A stretch of 64,000 nt of DNA from Pseudonocardia broussonetiae (GTDB lineage: Bacteria > Actinomycetota > Actinomycetes > Mycobacteriales > Pseudonocardiaceae), in contig NZ_CP053564.1 of NCBI RefSeq assembly GCF_013155125.1, positions 4,595,501-4,659,500 on the forward strand, given 5' to 3'. This document shows positions 1 to 9,600 of this stretch, piece by piece (position 1 is the first letter of the stretch; each line of letters begins with the position of its first letter). Made by a program: the position numbers and the translations under genes. The notes beneath the pieces are model-generated. The model ran no database searches. It saw nothing but the letters and a program-made list of their open reading frames with translations, and was not told the origin of the DNA.

Positions 1-1679
1 CGGAACAGCGGGACGACGAAGTTCCCGCCCGCCGCCGCGGAGGCGACGAACTCCACCTTGCCCGACGCGGTCGGGAAGTTGCCCTCGGCGTGCGGGCTGT
101 ACTCGTCGGGCGAGGCGACGTTGAGCCGCTGCCAGCCCTTCTCCTTGAGCGACTCGACGGTGATGCCCTCCATGTGCGGGTGCGACCAGTCGAACGCCTC
201 GGCGATCATCTCCTGGTCGGTCCGCCGGAACACCGGGTCGTCGAAGCCCATGGCCGCGGCCAGGCGCCGGAACATCTCGGTGTTGGGCACCGCCTCGCCG
301 ATCGGCGCGATCGACTGGTGGTTGTAGGTCACGAACAGGTGGCCCCAGGAGAACATGATGTCGTCCTGCTCGAGCTGCGTCGTCGCGGGCAGCACGATGT
401 CGGCGTAGTCGGCGGTGTCGGTCATGAATTGCTCAGAGACGACCGTGAACAGGTCCTCGCGCTGCAGCCCCGCGATGAGCCGGTCCTGGTCGGGGCAGAC
501 GACGACGGGGTTGGAGTTGTAGACCATGATCGCCTTGATCGGCGGGCCGTCGGGCAGGTCGCCGGCCAGCGCGGCACCGAGGCGGTACTGGTTCACGACG
601 CGCGTGCCGGGCGTCAGCATCTCGGGGTGCATGAACGCGCCCCAGTTGACGGGGAACGCCCACAGCGGCAGCTGCAGGATGCCGCCGCCGGGCTTGCGCC
701 ACGCGCCGACCAGGCCGGGCAGGCACGACAGCGCGCGCACGGCCTGGCCGCCGCCCGCGTGCCGCTCGACGGCGACGCCGATCCGGATGACCGACGGCTG
801 CGCGCCGGCGTACTCGCGGGCCAGCGTGCGGATCGTCTCCGCGGGCACGCCGGTCTCGGTCTCGGCCCACTCGGGGGTGTACTGCTCGACGCGGTCGGCG
901 AACTCCGGGTAGCCGACGGTGAAGTTCTCGACGTAGTCGGCGTCGGTGAGGCCCTCGGAGATGATGACGTTGGCCATCGCGAGCGCGAGGGCGCCGTCGG
1001 TGCCGGGGCGCAGCGCGATGTGCTGGTCGGCGGCGGCCGCGGTGCGGGTGCGGACCGGGTCCACGACGACGACCTTGGCGCCGCGCTTGCGGGCCTCGGC
1101 GATGTAGGGCCACAGGTGCAGGTTGGTGCTCATGATGTTGCAGGCCCAGACGAGGATGAACTTCGAGTGCACGAGGCTCTCGGGGTCCACGCCCGCGGTG
1201 TCGCCGATCGTCATGGCGTAGGCGGTGCAGGAGCCGGCGTCGCAGTAGGTGCGCTCGGAGACCGTCGCCCCGAGCTTCGCGAAGAACGGGTCGCCGACGT
1301 TGAGGCCGTTGAGGATGCCCTGGGTGCCGAGGTAGCTCACCGGCATGATCGACTCGGGGCCGAACTCGTCGGCCGCGGCCCGGAACTTCGTGACGATCTC
1401 CTGGATCGCCGCCTCCCAGGTGATCCGCTCGAACTTGCCGCTGCCCTTCGGGCCGGTGCGGCGCAGCGGGAACAGGACGCGGCCCGGGTCGTACACGCGG
1501 TCGAGGTAGTTGTTGACCTTCACGCACAGTCCGCCGCGCGTGTACGGGTGCTCGGGGTCGCCCTGGACGCGCACCGCCTTCCCGTCCTCGACGGTCACGA
1601 GCATCGCGCAGGTGTCCGGGCAGTCGTGCGGACAGGCGGCGCGGACGGTCGTGGTGGTCGGCTCGATCACCGCGGTCAT
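1..1679 (-). CDS. molybdopterin oxidoreductase (DMSO reductase family), 3' end outside window
   Basis: Minus-strand reading frame open from an ATG at 1679 to the left edge, so the C-terminus is missing (about 559 residues visible). The N-terminus has a four-cysteine [4Fe-4S] motif (CPHDCPDTCAM, then GGLCVK) typical of DMSO-reductase family enzymes. It is followed by molybdopterin-guanine-dinucleotide binding sequences such as GDTAGVDPE, ILVWACNIMSTN, VVVVDPVRTRTA and YNSNPVVVCPDQ. No twin-arginine signal is visible, so it is probably cytoplasmic. The family covers formate dehydrogenases, nitrate reductases and many uncharacterised anaerobic-type dehydrogenases; I cannot assign the substrate. 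A good RBS (GGAGGACC) precedes the ATG. It is separated from the importer genes by the repeat-rich stretch, so membership in the catabolic locus is possible but not shown. Confidence 0.9.
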   Translation of the reverse strand, partial: MTAVIEPTTTTVRAACPHDCPDTCAMLVTVEDGKAVRVQGDPEHPYTRGGLCVKVNNYLDRVYDPGRVLFPLRRTGPKGSGKFERITWEAAIQEIVTKFRAAADEFGPESIMPVSYLGTQGILNGLNVGDPFFAKLGATVSERTYCDAGSCTAYAMTIGDTAGVDPESLVHSKFILVWACNIMSTNLHLWPYIAEARKRGAKVVVVDPVRTRTAAAADQHIALRPGTDGALALAMANVIISEGLTDADYVENFTVGYPEFADRVEQYTPEWAETETGVPAETIRTLAREYAGAQPSVIRIGVAVERHAGGGQAVRALSCLPGLVGAWRKPGGGILQLPLWAFPVNWGAFMHPEMLTPGTRVVNQYRLGAALAGDLPDGPPIKAIMVYNSNPVVVCPDQDRLIAGLQREDLFTVVSEQFMTDTADYADIVLPATTQLEQDDIMFSWGHLFVTYNHQSIAPIGEAVPNTEMFRRLAAAMGFDDPVFRRTDQEMIAEAFDWSHPHMEGITVESLKEKGWQRLNVASPDEYSPHAEGNFPTASGKVEFVASAAAGGNFVVPLF

Positions 1680-1950
1680 GGGGTCCTCCGGCGTGGTGGG
1701 TCCGTGGGGTTCGCCGGGAGCCTCGTCGTGGTGGTGGGTCCGGGGCTTGGCTCTGCGGGCAGAGTCGTTGACGCCCCGGCCCCAGTCGCACCATCGCGCG
1801 CGCGTTCGCGTCTGGCGCGCACGCTCGCGTCTGCCGCGCACCTTCTCGTCTGCCGCGCGGCGCCGGGGGCGCGCGGGAGCCGGTTGGGTGCGCGGGAAGG
1901 TGGGAGGCCGCGCACACGGTGAGGGGCTCGAGGCGGTGGCCGGGCGCCGG

Positions 1951-2913
1951 TGATCGTCGGGAGTGTGACGTGGCGGCCCTGCCGGCGACCGTGGTGGTGC
2001 ACTCTCGCTGATCAAGGGCGGATGGCCGGACTGCCGGGCGCGGTGATCGTCGGGAGTGTGACGTGCAGGCCCTGCTGGCGACCGTGGTGGTGAACTCTTG
2101 CCGATCAAGGGCGGTGGGCGGGCGGCCGGGCAGGGTGATGACCAGGGCTCGTCGCAGCCGGTGCCCCGCGTTGACCGCCGGCGGTAGGCAGGCGCGCCGG
2201 CGGCCTTCCCGCGCGCGTTCCCGTCTGCCGCGCGCGTCCCGGGAGCCGGTTCGGCGCGCGGGAGCTGGTTCGGCGCGCGGGAGCTGGTTCGGCGCGCGGG
2301 ACGCGGCGGGGCTGCCGAGGGTGGCGCTGCCGCGGCGGCCGGGGCGGAGTGATCGTCGGGAGTGTGGCGTGGCGGTCCTGCCGGCGACCGTGGTGGTGCA
2401 CTCTCGCCGATCAAGGGCGATGGGCGGCCGACCGGGCGCGGTGATCGTCGGGAGTGTGACGTGGAGGCCCTGTCGGCGACCGTGGTGGTGCACTCCTGCC
2501 GATCAAGGGCGGTGGGCGGGCGGCCGGGCAGGGTGATGACCGGGGCTCGTCGCAGCCGGTGCCCCGCGTTGACCGCCGATGGTAGGCAGGCGGCCGTCCC
2601 GCGCGAGTTCACGTTTGCCGCGCGCGTTCCGAGCTCCCGCGCGGCCCCGGGGGCGCGCGGGAGCCGGTTCAGTGCGCGGGAGCCGGTTCAGTGCGCGGGA
2701 GGGGGTGGGGAGGCCGCCGCGCACACGGTGGGGGGCTCGTGGCGGCGACGGCCACGTGATCGTCGGGAGTGTGACGTGGTGGTCCTGCCGACGACCGTGG
2801 TGTCGCACTCCCGCCGATCAAGGCCGGTGGGCGGGACGGCCGGGTGCGGTGATCGTCGGGAGTGAGACGTGGCGGCCCTGCCGAGGACCGTGCAGGCGCA
2901 CTCTCGCCGATCA
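1951..2913 (+). repeat. left cluster of six 64-bp palindromic-ended repeats
   Basis: Six copies of one element, each exactly 64 bp: 1951-2014, 2044-2107, 2350-2413, 2442-2505, 2757-2820 and 2850-2913. Each starts TGATCGTCGGGAGTG and ends with a near inverse (CACTCTCGCCGATCA), giving 15-bp imperfect terminal inverted repeats around a core rich in GGCGGCC and CGACCGTGGTGG. All six lie in the same orientation. No credible protein-coding frame covers the stretch 1680-3058: the long open frames there are GC artefacts and the translated repeats read as R/P/T-rich sequence. The same family forms a second cluster at 56.4-57.6 kb. Function unknown; REP/BIME-like repeats or a MITE remnant are possibilities. 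Confidence 0.9.
2044..2588 (+). repeat. direct duplication of about 147 bp (2044-2190 and 2442-2588)
   Basis: Two 64-bp elements plus the following ~80 bp (GGGTGATGACCRGGGCTCG, then GTGCCCCGCGTTGACCGCCG) are repeated at an offset of 398 bp with only a few differences. The sequence between and around them contains short tandem units of 17-18 bp (GGAGCTGGTTCGGCGCGC at about 2257-2302; GGAGCCGGTTCAGTGCGC at about 2660-2700) and four looser copies of a GCGCGCGTTCCCGTCTGCC-type block (about 1795, 2205, 2605, 2945). This indicates growth of the intergenic stretch by local duplication. Confidence 0.8.
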
Positions 2914-3058
2914 AGGCCGGTTGGCGCAGCGGCCCGGCCGTCCCGCGCGCCTTCCCGACTCCCGCGCGCGTTCCCGTCTGCCGCGCGCGTTCCCCGCTCC
3001 CGCGCGCCGCCGGGGGCTCGCAGGAGCCGGTTCGGCGCGCGGGAGTGTGGGCGGCGGC

Positions 3059-3844
3059 TCAGGCGTGCTTCGCCCAGTGCAGCACCCGGTCCTCGACGGC
3101 CGAGTAGCCGGCGTTGAGGAGGTTGCCCAGCACCCCGAGCACCAGGACGGCGGTGAACATGGCGGGGATGTCGAACATCTGCTGGTGGGAGGTCAGGTAG
3201 AAGCCCAGGCCGTTCTGGCCGCCTACGAGCTCCGACACCACCGTCATGATCAGCGCGATCGGCAGGGCCACGCGCAGGCCGGCGGAGATCATGGGCAGGG
3301 CCGAGGGCAGGACGACGCGCCGGGCGATGTCGACGCGCGACAGCCCGAACATGCGGGCGGCGTCGACGCGCTCGGGACGGACCGCGCGGGCCCCGGCCGT
3401 CGCGTTCACCAGCACCGGGAACACCACGCCGAACACGATCACCGCGATCCGCATGGCGTTGCCGAGGCCGAGGACGAACACGGCCACCGGCAGGATCGCG
3501 ACGGCGGGCAGGGCGCGGAGGAACTCCAGCGTCGGGCGGAGGTAGTCGTCGAGCGTGCGGGACATCCCGATCGCCAGTCCGAGCACGATCCCGATCACCG
3601 CCGCGCCGAGGAAGCCGACCGCGAACCGGGCGAGGCTGGGCAGCAGGTCGTGCACGATCACGTCGGGGAACCAGTCGCGCGCGAAGCGGCCCAGCACCTT
3701 CGACAGCGGCGGCAGGTAGACGCTGCCGCCGACGCGCCCGGCCAGCTCCCACAGCGCGAGCAGCAGGACGGGCAGGACGGCGGAGACCCAGCGGGGGAGC
3801 GCGGTGCCGCTGCGCGAGGCGCGGGCGGGCAGGGTGGTGGTCAT
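3059..3844 (-). CDS. ABC transporter permease (SsuC/TauC type), second of two
   Basis: 261-residue integral membrane permease of the nitrate/sulfonate/taurine importer family (BPD_transp_1). About six hydrophobic segments are visible, beginning with VLPVLLLALWELAGR. The cytoplasmic EAA loop appears as AARMFGLSRVDIARRVVLPSALP, the coupling helix that docks on the ATPase. Its ATG (3844-3842) overlaps the stop of the upstream permease in an ATGA arrangement, implying translational coupling. Two different permease genes in one importer suggest a heterodimeric channel. The substrate is not evident; context suggests an aromatic or N-containing compound linked to the adjacent catabolic genes. Confidence 0.9.
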   Translation of the reverse strand: MTTTLPARASRSGTALPRWVSAVLPVLLLALWELAGRVGGSVYLPPLSKVLGRFARDWFPDVIVHDLLPSLARFAVGFLGAAVIGIVLGLAIGMSRTLDDYLRPTLEFLRALPAVAILPVAVFVLGLGNAMRIAVIVFGVVFPVLVNATAGARAVRPERVDAARMFGLSRVDIARRVVLPSALPMISAGLRVALPIALIMTVVSELVGGQNGLGFYLTSHQQMFDIPAMFTAVLVLGVLGNLLNAGYSAVEDRVLHWAKHA

Positions 3845-4653
3845 CAGCGGTCGCCTCCGGGGCGGTTCCAGAACAGCAGCCTGCGCTCCAGCGCCTGCAC
3901 GCCCAGCGCGATCAGGTAGCCCAGCACGCCGACGACGAGCACGCCGGCGTACATCTCCGGCACCCGGATCGCGGACTGCATGAACGAGATGAAGTAGCCC
4001 ACGCCCCCGGCCGCCGTCAGCAGCTCGACGGTGATCACCAGCACGAGCGCGATCGCCGACGCCACGCGGATGCCGGTGAGGATCCCGGGCAGCGCCAGCG
4101 GCAGGACGACGCGGCGCAGCACCTCCGCGCGCGTCAGCCCGAAGGTGCGGGCGCTGTCGATCGCGACGGGGTTGACGTCGCGGACGCCGTAGTAGGTGTT
4201 GAACAGCACCGGCCACAGCGCCGCGTAGGCCGCCGCGGCGATCGTGGTGGTCGGGCCGACGCCGAGCAGCAGGATCGCGAACGGCACCAGCGACACCGAC
4301 GGCAGCGGCCGCAGGAACTCGATGACCCAGCGGAGAACCGCGTAGAGGCGGTCGGAGCTGCCGAGCAGCAGCCCCACCAGCACCCCGACGACGGACGCCG
4401 CGGCCAGCCCGCCGGCGACGCTCAGGACCGTCTCCAGCAGCGCCGACGCCAGCCGCCCGTCGGCGAGCTGCTCCACCAGCGCCACCGCGATCCGGCTCGG
4501 CGGCGGGAAGAACCTCGAGCCGAGGACCGCGGTGCCGACCTCCAGGGCCAGCACCAGCGCGACGACGAACGCCGCGCCGCGCAGGTTCACACCGCGGCGC
4601 CGCCGCCCGGGAGCCGAGGCCCCCGGGCGGGCCGCCACCGGGGCGACGGTCAC
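3844..4653 (-). CDS. ABC transporter permease (SsuC/TauC type), first of two
   Basis: 269 residues starting at a GTG (4653) that overlaps the stop of the substrate-binding protein gene (GTGA). The N-terminus is basic (APGRRRRGVNL), followed by a first membrane span (AAFVVALVLALEVGTAVLG) and further spans. The EAA loop is SARTFGLTRAEVLRRVVLPLALP, closely similar to that of the following permease, so the two are paralogues. It should form half of the membrane channel of the importer encoded at 3059-6505. The alternative start slightly downstream would cost only a few residues. Confidence 0.88.
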   Translation of the reverse strand: MTVAPVAARPGASAPGRRRRGVNLRGAAFVVALVLALEVGTAVLGSRFFPPPSRIAVALVEQLADGRLASALLETVLSVAGGLAAASVVGVLVGLLLGSSDRLYAVLRWVIEFLRPLPSVSLVPFAILLLGVGPTTTIAAAAYAALWPVLFNTYYGVRDVNPVAIDSARTFGLTRAEVLRRVVLPLALPGILTGIRVASAIALVLVITVELLTAAGGVGYFISFMQSAIRVPEMYAGVLVVGVLGYLIALGVQALERRLLFWNRPGGDR

Positions 4654-5639
4654 GACGTGGAACCCGCGGCGATCAGCGTGGCCGCGTCGACGGGCTCGGG
4701 CAGCGTGCCGAAGCGCACCTGCAGGTCGAGCTGGCTCTGGATGGACTCCGGGGTGAGCTCGGTGCCGTAGTTCGACAGCCGGGAGGTGCTCGCCGTCGCG
4801 GCGGTCTGACCGGTGGCCGCGGCCAGGCTGGCGCGGCGGGCGTCGGCGTTGGCGGGGTCGTTGGCCCACTCGCTCACCTCGGCCATGGCCTCGCGGAGCT
4901 TCGTGACGACCTCGGGGTTCTGGCCGGCGAACTCGGTCGTGCCGAACCACACCGTGTAGACGAAGGGCTGCCCGCCGTTGACGTAGTCGTACGGGCTGCC
5001 GATCGTCCGCCCGCCCGCGGCCTCCTCGTTCTCGGTGAACGGCGACTGCAGCACGCCGCTCTGCACCTGCCCGGTCTCCATCGCCTGGGCGATGTTGGGG
5101 AAGGCGAGGTTCACGAACGTCACGCTCTCCGGGTCGACGCCGGAGTCCTCGAGCATCGCGCGGCTCGCGAGGTGGGGCAGGGTGTTGAGCGCGTTGACCG
5201 CGACGGTCGTGCCCGGCAGGTCGGCCACGCCGGTGATCGGGCTGCCGGCGGGGACGACGAGGTTGGAGCCCGGGTTGTCCTTCGTGTACGCGATGCCGGG
5301 CGCGATCATCGTGAACGGCAGGCCCTGGCTGACGCCGCTGGCGATGGCGGTCGGGGCGCTGCACGCCACGTCGGCCTGGCCGGAGGTGACGGCGGCGGCG
5401 AGCTCGGGCACCCCGGCGACGACGTCGAGCGTCACATCGATGCCGTGGCGGGCGAAGATGCCCTGGTCGACGCCGAAGAAGCCCTGCGCGCAGGAGTCGG
5501 ACGCGACGGTGGCCATGGTCAGGGTGGTGCGGCCGTCCTCGCCCGTGACCGGGGCGGCGCCGCCTCCGCAGGCGGTGAGCAGCGCGGTGCCGAGCAGGGC
5601 GGTCGCCGTGAGGGCGACGTGGTGGGTGCGGGCGGTCAT
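4650..5639 (-). CDS. ABC transporter substrate-binding lipoprotein (NMT1/THI5-like)
   Basis: 329-residue extracytoplasmic binding protein. Signal peptide with lipobox LLTAC near residues 20-24, so it is a lipoprotein anchored at the outer face of the membrane. The mature part has the NMT1/SsuA-type fold pattern: an initial strand followed by FFGVDQGIFARHGIDVTLDV, a VTSGQADVACSAPTAIASG hinge segment and GTTVAVNALNTLPH. This family binds sulfonates, nitrate, pyrimidine precursors and aromatic acids. Strong RBS (GGAGGACCCACC) before the ATG at 5639. It is the second gene after the ATPase in the importer unit and probably sets substrate choice. Confidence 0.9.
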   Translation of the reverse strand: MTARTHHVALTATALLGTALLTACGGGAAPVTGEDGRTTLTMATVASDSCAQGFFGVDQGIFARHGIDVTLDVVAGVPELAAAVTSGQADVACSAPTAIASGVSQGLPFTMIAPGIAYTKDNPGSNLVVPAGSPITGVADLPGTTVAVNALNTLPHLASRAMLEDSGVDPESVTFVNLAFPNIAQAMETGQVQSGVLQSPFTENEEAAGGRTIGSPYDYVNGGQPFVYTVWFGTTEFAGQNPEVVTKLREAMAEVSEWANDPANADARRASLAAATGQTAATASTSRLSNYGTELTPESIQSQLDLQVRFGTLPEPVDAATLIAAGSTS

Positions 5640-5671
5640 GGTGGGTCCTCCGGGGGTGGCGGGAGCGCGGG

Positions 5672-6505
5672 TCAGGCGCCGGCGGCGCGCTGCTGGTCGA
5701 GCCCGACGAGCTCGTGGATGGCGGCGCGGGCGGCGAGGAACGGGGCCTCGCCGCGCGTCCGGATCTGGTTGCGCGGCCGGGCCAGGTCGATCGTCAGGTC
5801 GCGGACGACCCGGCACGGCGGCGGGCTGAGCACCTCGACCCGGTCGGCCAGGTAGACCGCCTCGTCGATGTCGTGGGTGACGAGCAGCATCGTGGTGCCG
5901 AAGCGCTCCTGGATGACCAGCAGCAGGTCCTCCAGGCTCTCCTTGGTCAGGGCGTCGACCGAGGCGAACGGCTCGTCGAGCAGCAGGATCTCCGGCCGGA
6001 AGGCCAGGGCCCTGGCGATGGCGACGCGCTGCTGCATGCCGCCGGAGAGCTGGTAGGGGTGGTAGTCCTCGAAGCCGGCGAGCCCGACGGCGGCGATCGC
6101 CTCGTCGACGCGGACCTGCTTCGTGGCGGCGTCGAGGTCGGCGCGCTTGACGAGCGGGAACCCGACGTTGCCCGCGACGGTGAGCCACGGGAACAGCGAG
6201 CGGGTGTAGTCCTGGAAGACCAGCGCCATCTCCGGCGGGGGAGCGGTGACGGGCACGCCGTCGAGCAGCACCTCGCCGGTGGTGGGCTCGAGCAGCCCGT
6301 TGATCATCCGCAGCAGCGTGGACTTGCCGCAGCCGGACGGGCCGACGATGGCCAGGAAGTCGCCGCGGTGCACCTCGAACGACAGGTCGCGGCACACGTG
6401 GGGGCCGCCCGTGGAGTACTGCTTGGCCAGGTCGCGGATGGCGAGCAGGGGCGGCTGCGCCGTGGTCCCGGTGGCCTGCTCGGTGGGCCGGGAGAGCGTC
6501 GTCAT
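5672..6505 (-). CDS. ABC transporter ATP-binding protein (SsuB/TauB type)
   Basis: 277-residue importer ATPase. Walker A is GPSGCGKST (around residue 52), Q-loop VFQDYTRSLFPW, signature LSGGMQQRVAIARAL, Walker B ILLLDEPFASVD and H-loop LVTHDIDEAVYLADRV. It powers uptake through the two permeases downstream. The start is taken at ATG 6505 because a GTGAGGA RBS sits just upstream; an in-frame ATG at 6544 would add 13 unstructured residues. It is the first gene of the importer unit, and two copies of the CGTAC palindrome (6570-6582 and 6638-6650) lie upstream, so it is probably under the local TetR regulator. Confidence 0.93.
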   Translation of the reverse strand: MTTLSRPTEQATGTTAQPPLLAIRDLAKQYSTGGPHVCRDLSFEVHRGDFLAIVGPSGCGKSTLLRMINGLLEPTTGEVLLDGVPVTAPPPEMALVFQDYTRSLFPWLTVAGNVGFPLVKRADLDAATKQVRVDEAIAAVGLAGFEDYHPYQLSGGMQQRVAIARALAFRPEILLLDEPFASVDALTKESLEDLLLVIQERFGTTMLLVTHDIDEAVYLADRVEVLSPPPCRVVRDLTIDLARPRNQIRTRGEAPFLAARAAIHELVGLDQQRAAGA

Positions 6506-6569
6506 GGGGTCCTCACTGCTCGGGGGAACGGGGCTCCTGGTCACTCCGGCTCCCGTCGGTGATCCTGAC

Positions 6570-6582
6570 CGTACTAAGTACG
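6570..6582. promoter_or_regulatory. candidate TetR operator, site 1 (importer leader)
   Basis: CGTACTAAGTACG, a perfect 13-bp palindrome around a central A. It is 65 bp upstream of the importer ATPase ATG (6505) and 55 bp from a second copy. The same palindrome recurs at 6638, 10522, 19860 and 21575, always upstream of genes of the catabolic locus. Assignment to the TetR protein encoded at 10565-11257 is inference. Confidence 0.75.
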
Positions 6583-6622
6583 ATGCCGCGTGCAGGTGTC
6601 CCTGCGGTGACGTTCGTGTGTC

Positions 6623-9600
6623 CTACGCCGTGGTGGTCGTACTATGTACGGCACGCCGCACGGCGTCAAGGGTCCGAGGGGCTACGAGCTGCTCGGCGGC
6701 CTGCTCGGCGAGCCCCGCCGCGGCGTCGATCTTCCACGCGTTGCCCGGCAGCGGGTGCGCCGTGCGCTCCAGCTCGCGGTCGACGGCCCGGCGCAGCAGG
6801 TCGGGGGTGACGGCGCCCGCGGCGCGGACCTCCGCCTCGGCCGCGACCATCCGCAGCGGCACCGGGGCCATCGCGCCGAGCACGACCCGGGCGTCGTGCC
6901 AGGTGTCGTCCGGCTCCCGGTCGACGGCCAGCGCGACCGACGCCGTCGCGAAGTCGCCGGTGTAGAGCGCGAGCTTGATGAACGCCGTGTGCCGCCGCAG
7001 GGCCGCCTCCGGCACCGTCACGGCCGTGACGAGCTCGCCGGCGCGCAGCACCGTCTCGCCCGGCCCGGTGAAGAACCCGGCGACGGGGACCGTGCGGCTC
7101 CCGTCGATCTCGACGGTCGCGTCCAGGGCGACGAGCACGGTCGCGAGGTCCGACGGCGTGACGGCCTGGCAGCGGTGGCCGTCGACCACCGCGTGCTGGA
7201 ACCGGTGGTCGCCCAGCACGGCGTAGCAGGGGCTGGTGGCGCCGCTGCGCTTGTAGCAGTCGAACCCGTTGCGGAAGAACCAGCAGCGCTTGGCCTGCAC
7301 CAGGTTGCCGCCGACGGTGGCCGCGGCGCGGACCTGCGGGGACGCGATCGTCGCCACCGCCGCGGCGAGCGCGGGCGGGGCGTCCGGGTGCGCGGCCAGC
7401 TCGGCCAGCGTGGCCGCGGCCCCGATGCGCAGCCCCCCGGGCGTGCGCGTGATGGGCCGCAGCCCGGTCACCGCCGCCACTGAGACGAGGACGGGCGCCG
7501 GGCGGGTCTCGCGCCGCCGCTCCACGGGTGCGTCGGTGGCCCCGCCCAGCGGGGCGGCGCCGGGCGTCGCGAGCAGGGCGAGGGCCTCGTCGAGCCCGGT
7601 GGGCGCGTGCAGCACCGGCTCCGGGGCGGGCGGGCGCGACCGGGCCCGGTGGGCGCGCCCGAGCCGGGTGCCGTACGCGTCGAGGACGTGGTGCAGGCCG
7701 CGGGGGTAGAGCCAGCGGACGGCCGCGACCCACCACCGGCCCGGCCGGAACCGGATGCGGTGGTCGCGGGTGCGCCCCTCCTGCTCGGCCAGTGCGGTCA
7801 GCACCTTGTCCGGGGTGATCGGCAGCTCGCGGATCCGCACGCCGACGGCGTCGAACACGGCGTTGGCGACGGCCGCCCCCGGCGGGATGATCGACATCTC
7901 GCCGACGCTCTTCGCCCCGTACGGCCCGGCCTCGTCGTGCCCGTCGACGACGACGGCGCGGATCGAGGGCAGGTCGGCGCTGCGCGGCATGGCGTAGTGC
8001 AGGTAGGAGGACGTGACGACCCGCCCGCCCTCGCGGACCAGCTCCTCACCCAGCGCCGCGCCCAGCCCCATCGCGGCACCGCCGACGATCTGCCCCTCGA
8101 CGGCCGTCGGGTTGAGCGCCCGCCCGACGTCGTGCGCGGCCAGGTAGTCGACGACGCGGACCTTGCCGGTGCGCCGGTCGACCTCGACCACCGCGCCGTG
8201 CGCGGCGAAGGCGTAGGTGGGGGAGAGGTTGGCGGTGTCGCGGTCGGGCGTGAGCATCTCGGTGCCCTCGACGCGGTAGCTGCTCTCGTGGCTGAGCACG
8301 CCGTCGACGGCGTCGTCGGCGAGCGCGACGAGGTCGCCCAGGTCGACGGCGTCGTCCCCGGTCACCGCGCGGCCGCCCTCCAGCCGCACCGCGTCCACGT
8401 CGACGCCGAACTTCGCCGCGGCGAGCGCGCGCAGCCGCTCGGCCAGCTCGCGGGCGGCGAGCCCGACCGACGACCCGGTCATGTGCGTGCCCCGCGAGGA
8501 CCACGCGCCCAGCTCGAACGGGGTGCGCTCGGAGTCGGTGGACAGGACCCCGACGTCGGCCAGGTCGAGGCCGAGCTCGTGCGCGGCGATCTGGGCGAGG
8601 ATCGTGCTCTGCCCGGTGCCGGCGTCGGTGCCGCCGTAGCGGACGCGGGCGCGGCCGTCGGCGAACAGGTCGACGGCGGCGTCGCTGCGGTCGGCGTGCT
8701 CGTAGGCGTAGGCCCCGCTGCCGTGGGTGCCGGCCGCGACGCCCCACCCGCGCGCGACGGGGCCGGCCGGGCGGGCGGCCCGGGCGCGCTCCCAGTCGAG
8801 GCCCTCGCGCACGGCGACCAGGCAGTCGCCCAGCCGCGAGGTGGTGACCTCGTAGCCGCACAGCGCCGTCGCGTGCGCGGGGGCGAGGTTGCGCAGCCGC
8901 AGGTCGATCGGGTCGATCCCGAGCCGTGCGGCCACCTCGTCGACCTGCTGCTCCATCGCCAGCGACACCTGCGGCGTCCCGTAGCCCCGGAACTGCCCGC
9001 CCGGCTGCGTGGCCGTGTCGACCAGCCGCGCCGCGAACCGCACCCCGTCGGGCCGGTACATCGAGCCCAGCGTGATCACGCCGACCCGCATCACCGAGGT
9101 GCCCATGTGGTTGTAGGAGCCGTTGTCGACGACGACGTCGGCCTCCAGCGCGCGCAGCAGGCCGTCGGCGTCGGCGGAGGTGCGCAGCACGGTCTCGAAC
9201 CGGTGGCGCGGCTTGTTGGCGGCGAACTCCTCCTCGCGGCTGAGCTCCACGAGCACCGGCCGCCCGGCCGCGCGGGACAGGGCGGCGGCCAGCACCTCGT
9301 GCTCGGACGCCTTCGACTTCTGCCCGAACCCGCCCCCGACGGCCACCTCGCGGCACACCACCTGGTCGTGCTCCAGCCCGAGCAGGTGGGAGACCTCCTT
9401 GGCGATGAACCAGGGCGCCTGCGTGGAGGTCCACAGCTCGACGATCCCGCGCTCGGCGTCCCACGCGGCCAGCGTCGTGCTGGGCTCCATGCACGCGTGG
9501 GCGACGCTCGGGTGCACGAACCGCCCCGTGACGGTGAGGGCCGCGGCGGCCAGCCCGGCGTCCGGGTCGCCCCAGTCGGTGCGCAGCAGCATCGACACGT

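Noticed and set aside
433..2493. Long open frame (about 686 codons) on the minus strand across the left repeat cluster
   Set aside because: Its translation is R/P/H-rich, it runs through repeats and out of frame with the molybdopterin oxidoreductase, whose motifs are in another frame. It is a GC artefact.
1951..2913. CRISPR array
   Set aside because: Repeats are 64 bp with inverted ends and irregular, partly duplicated gaps; there are no uniform unique spacers and no cas genes.
1680..3058. Several 80-450 codon open frames in both directions
   Set aside because: Translations consist of repeated RRSRAVGGR-type or RREC-type peptides from the 64-bp elements; no RBS and no family resemblance.
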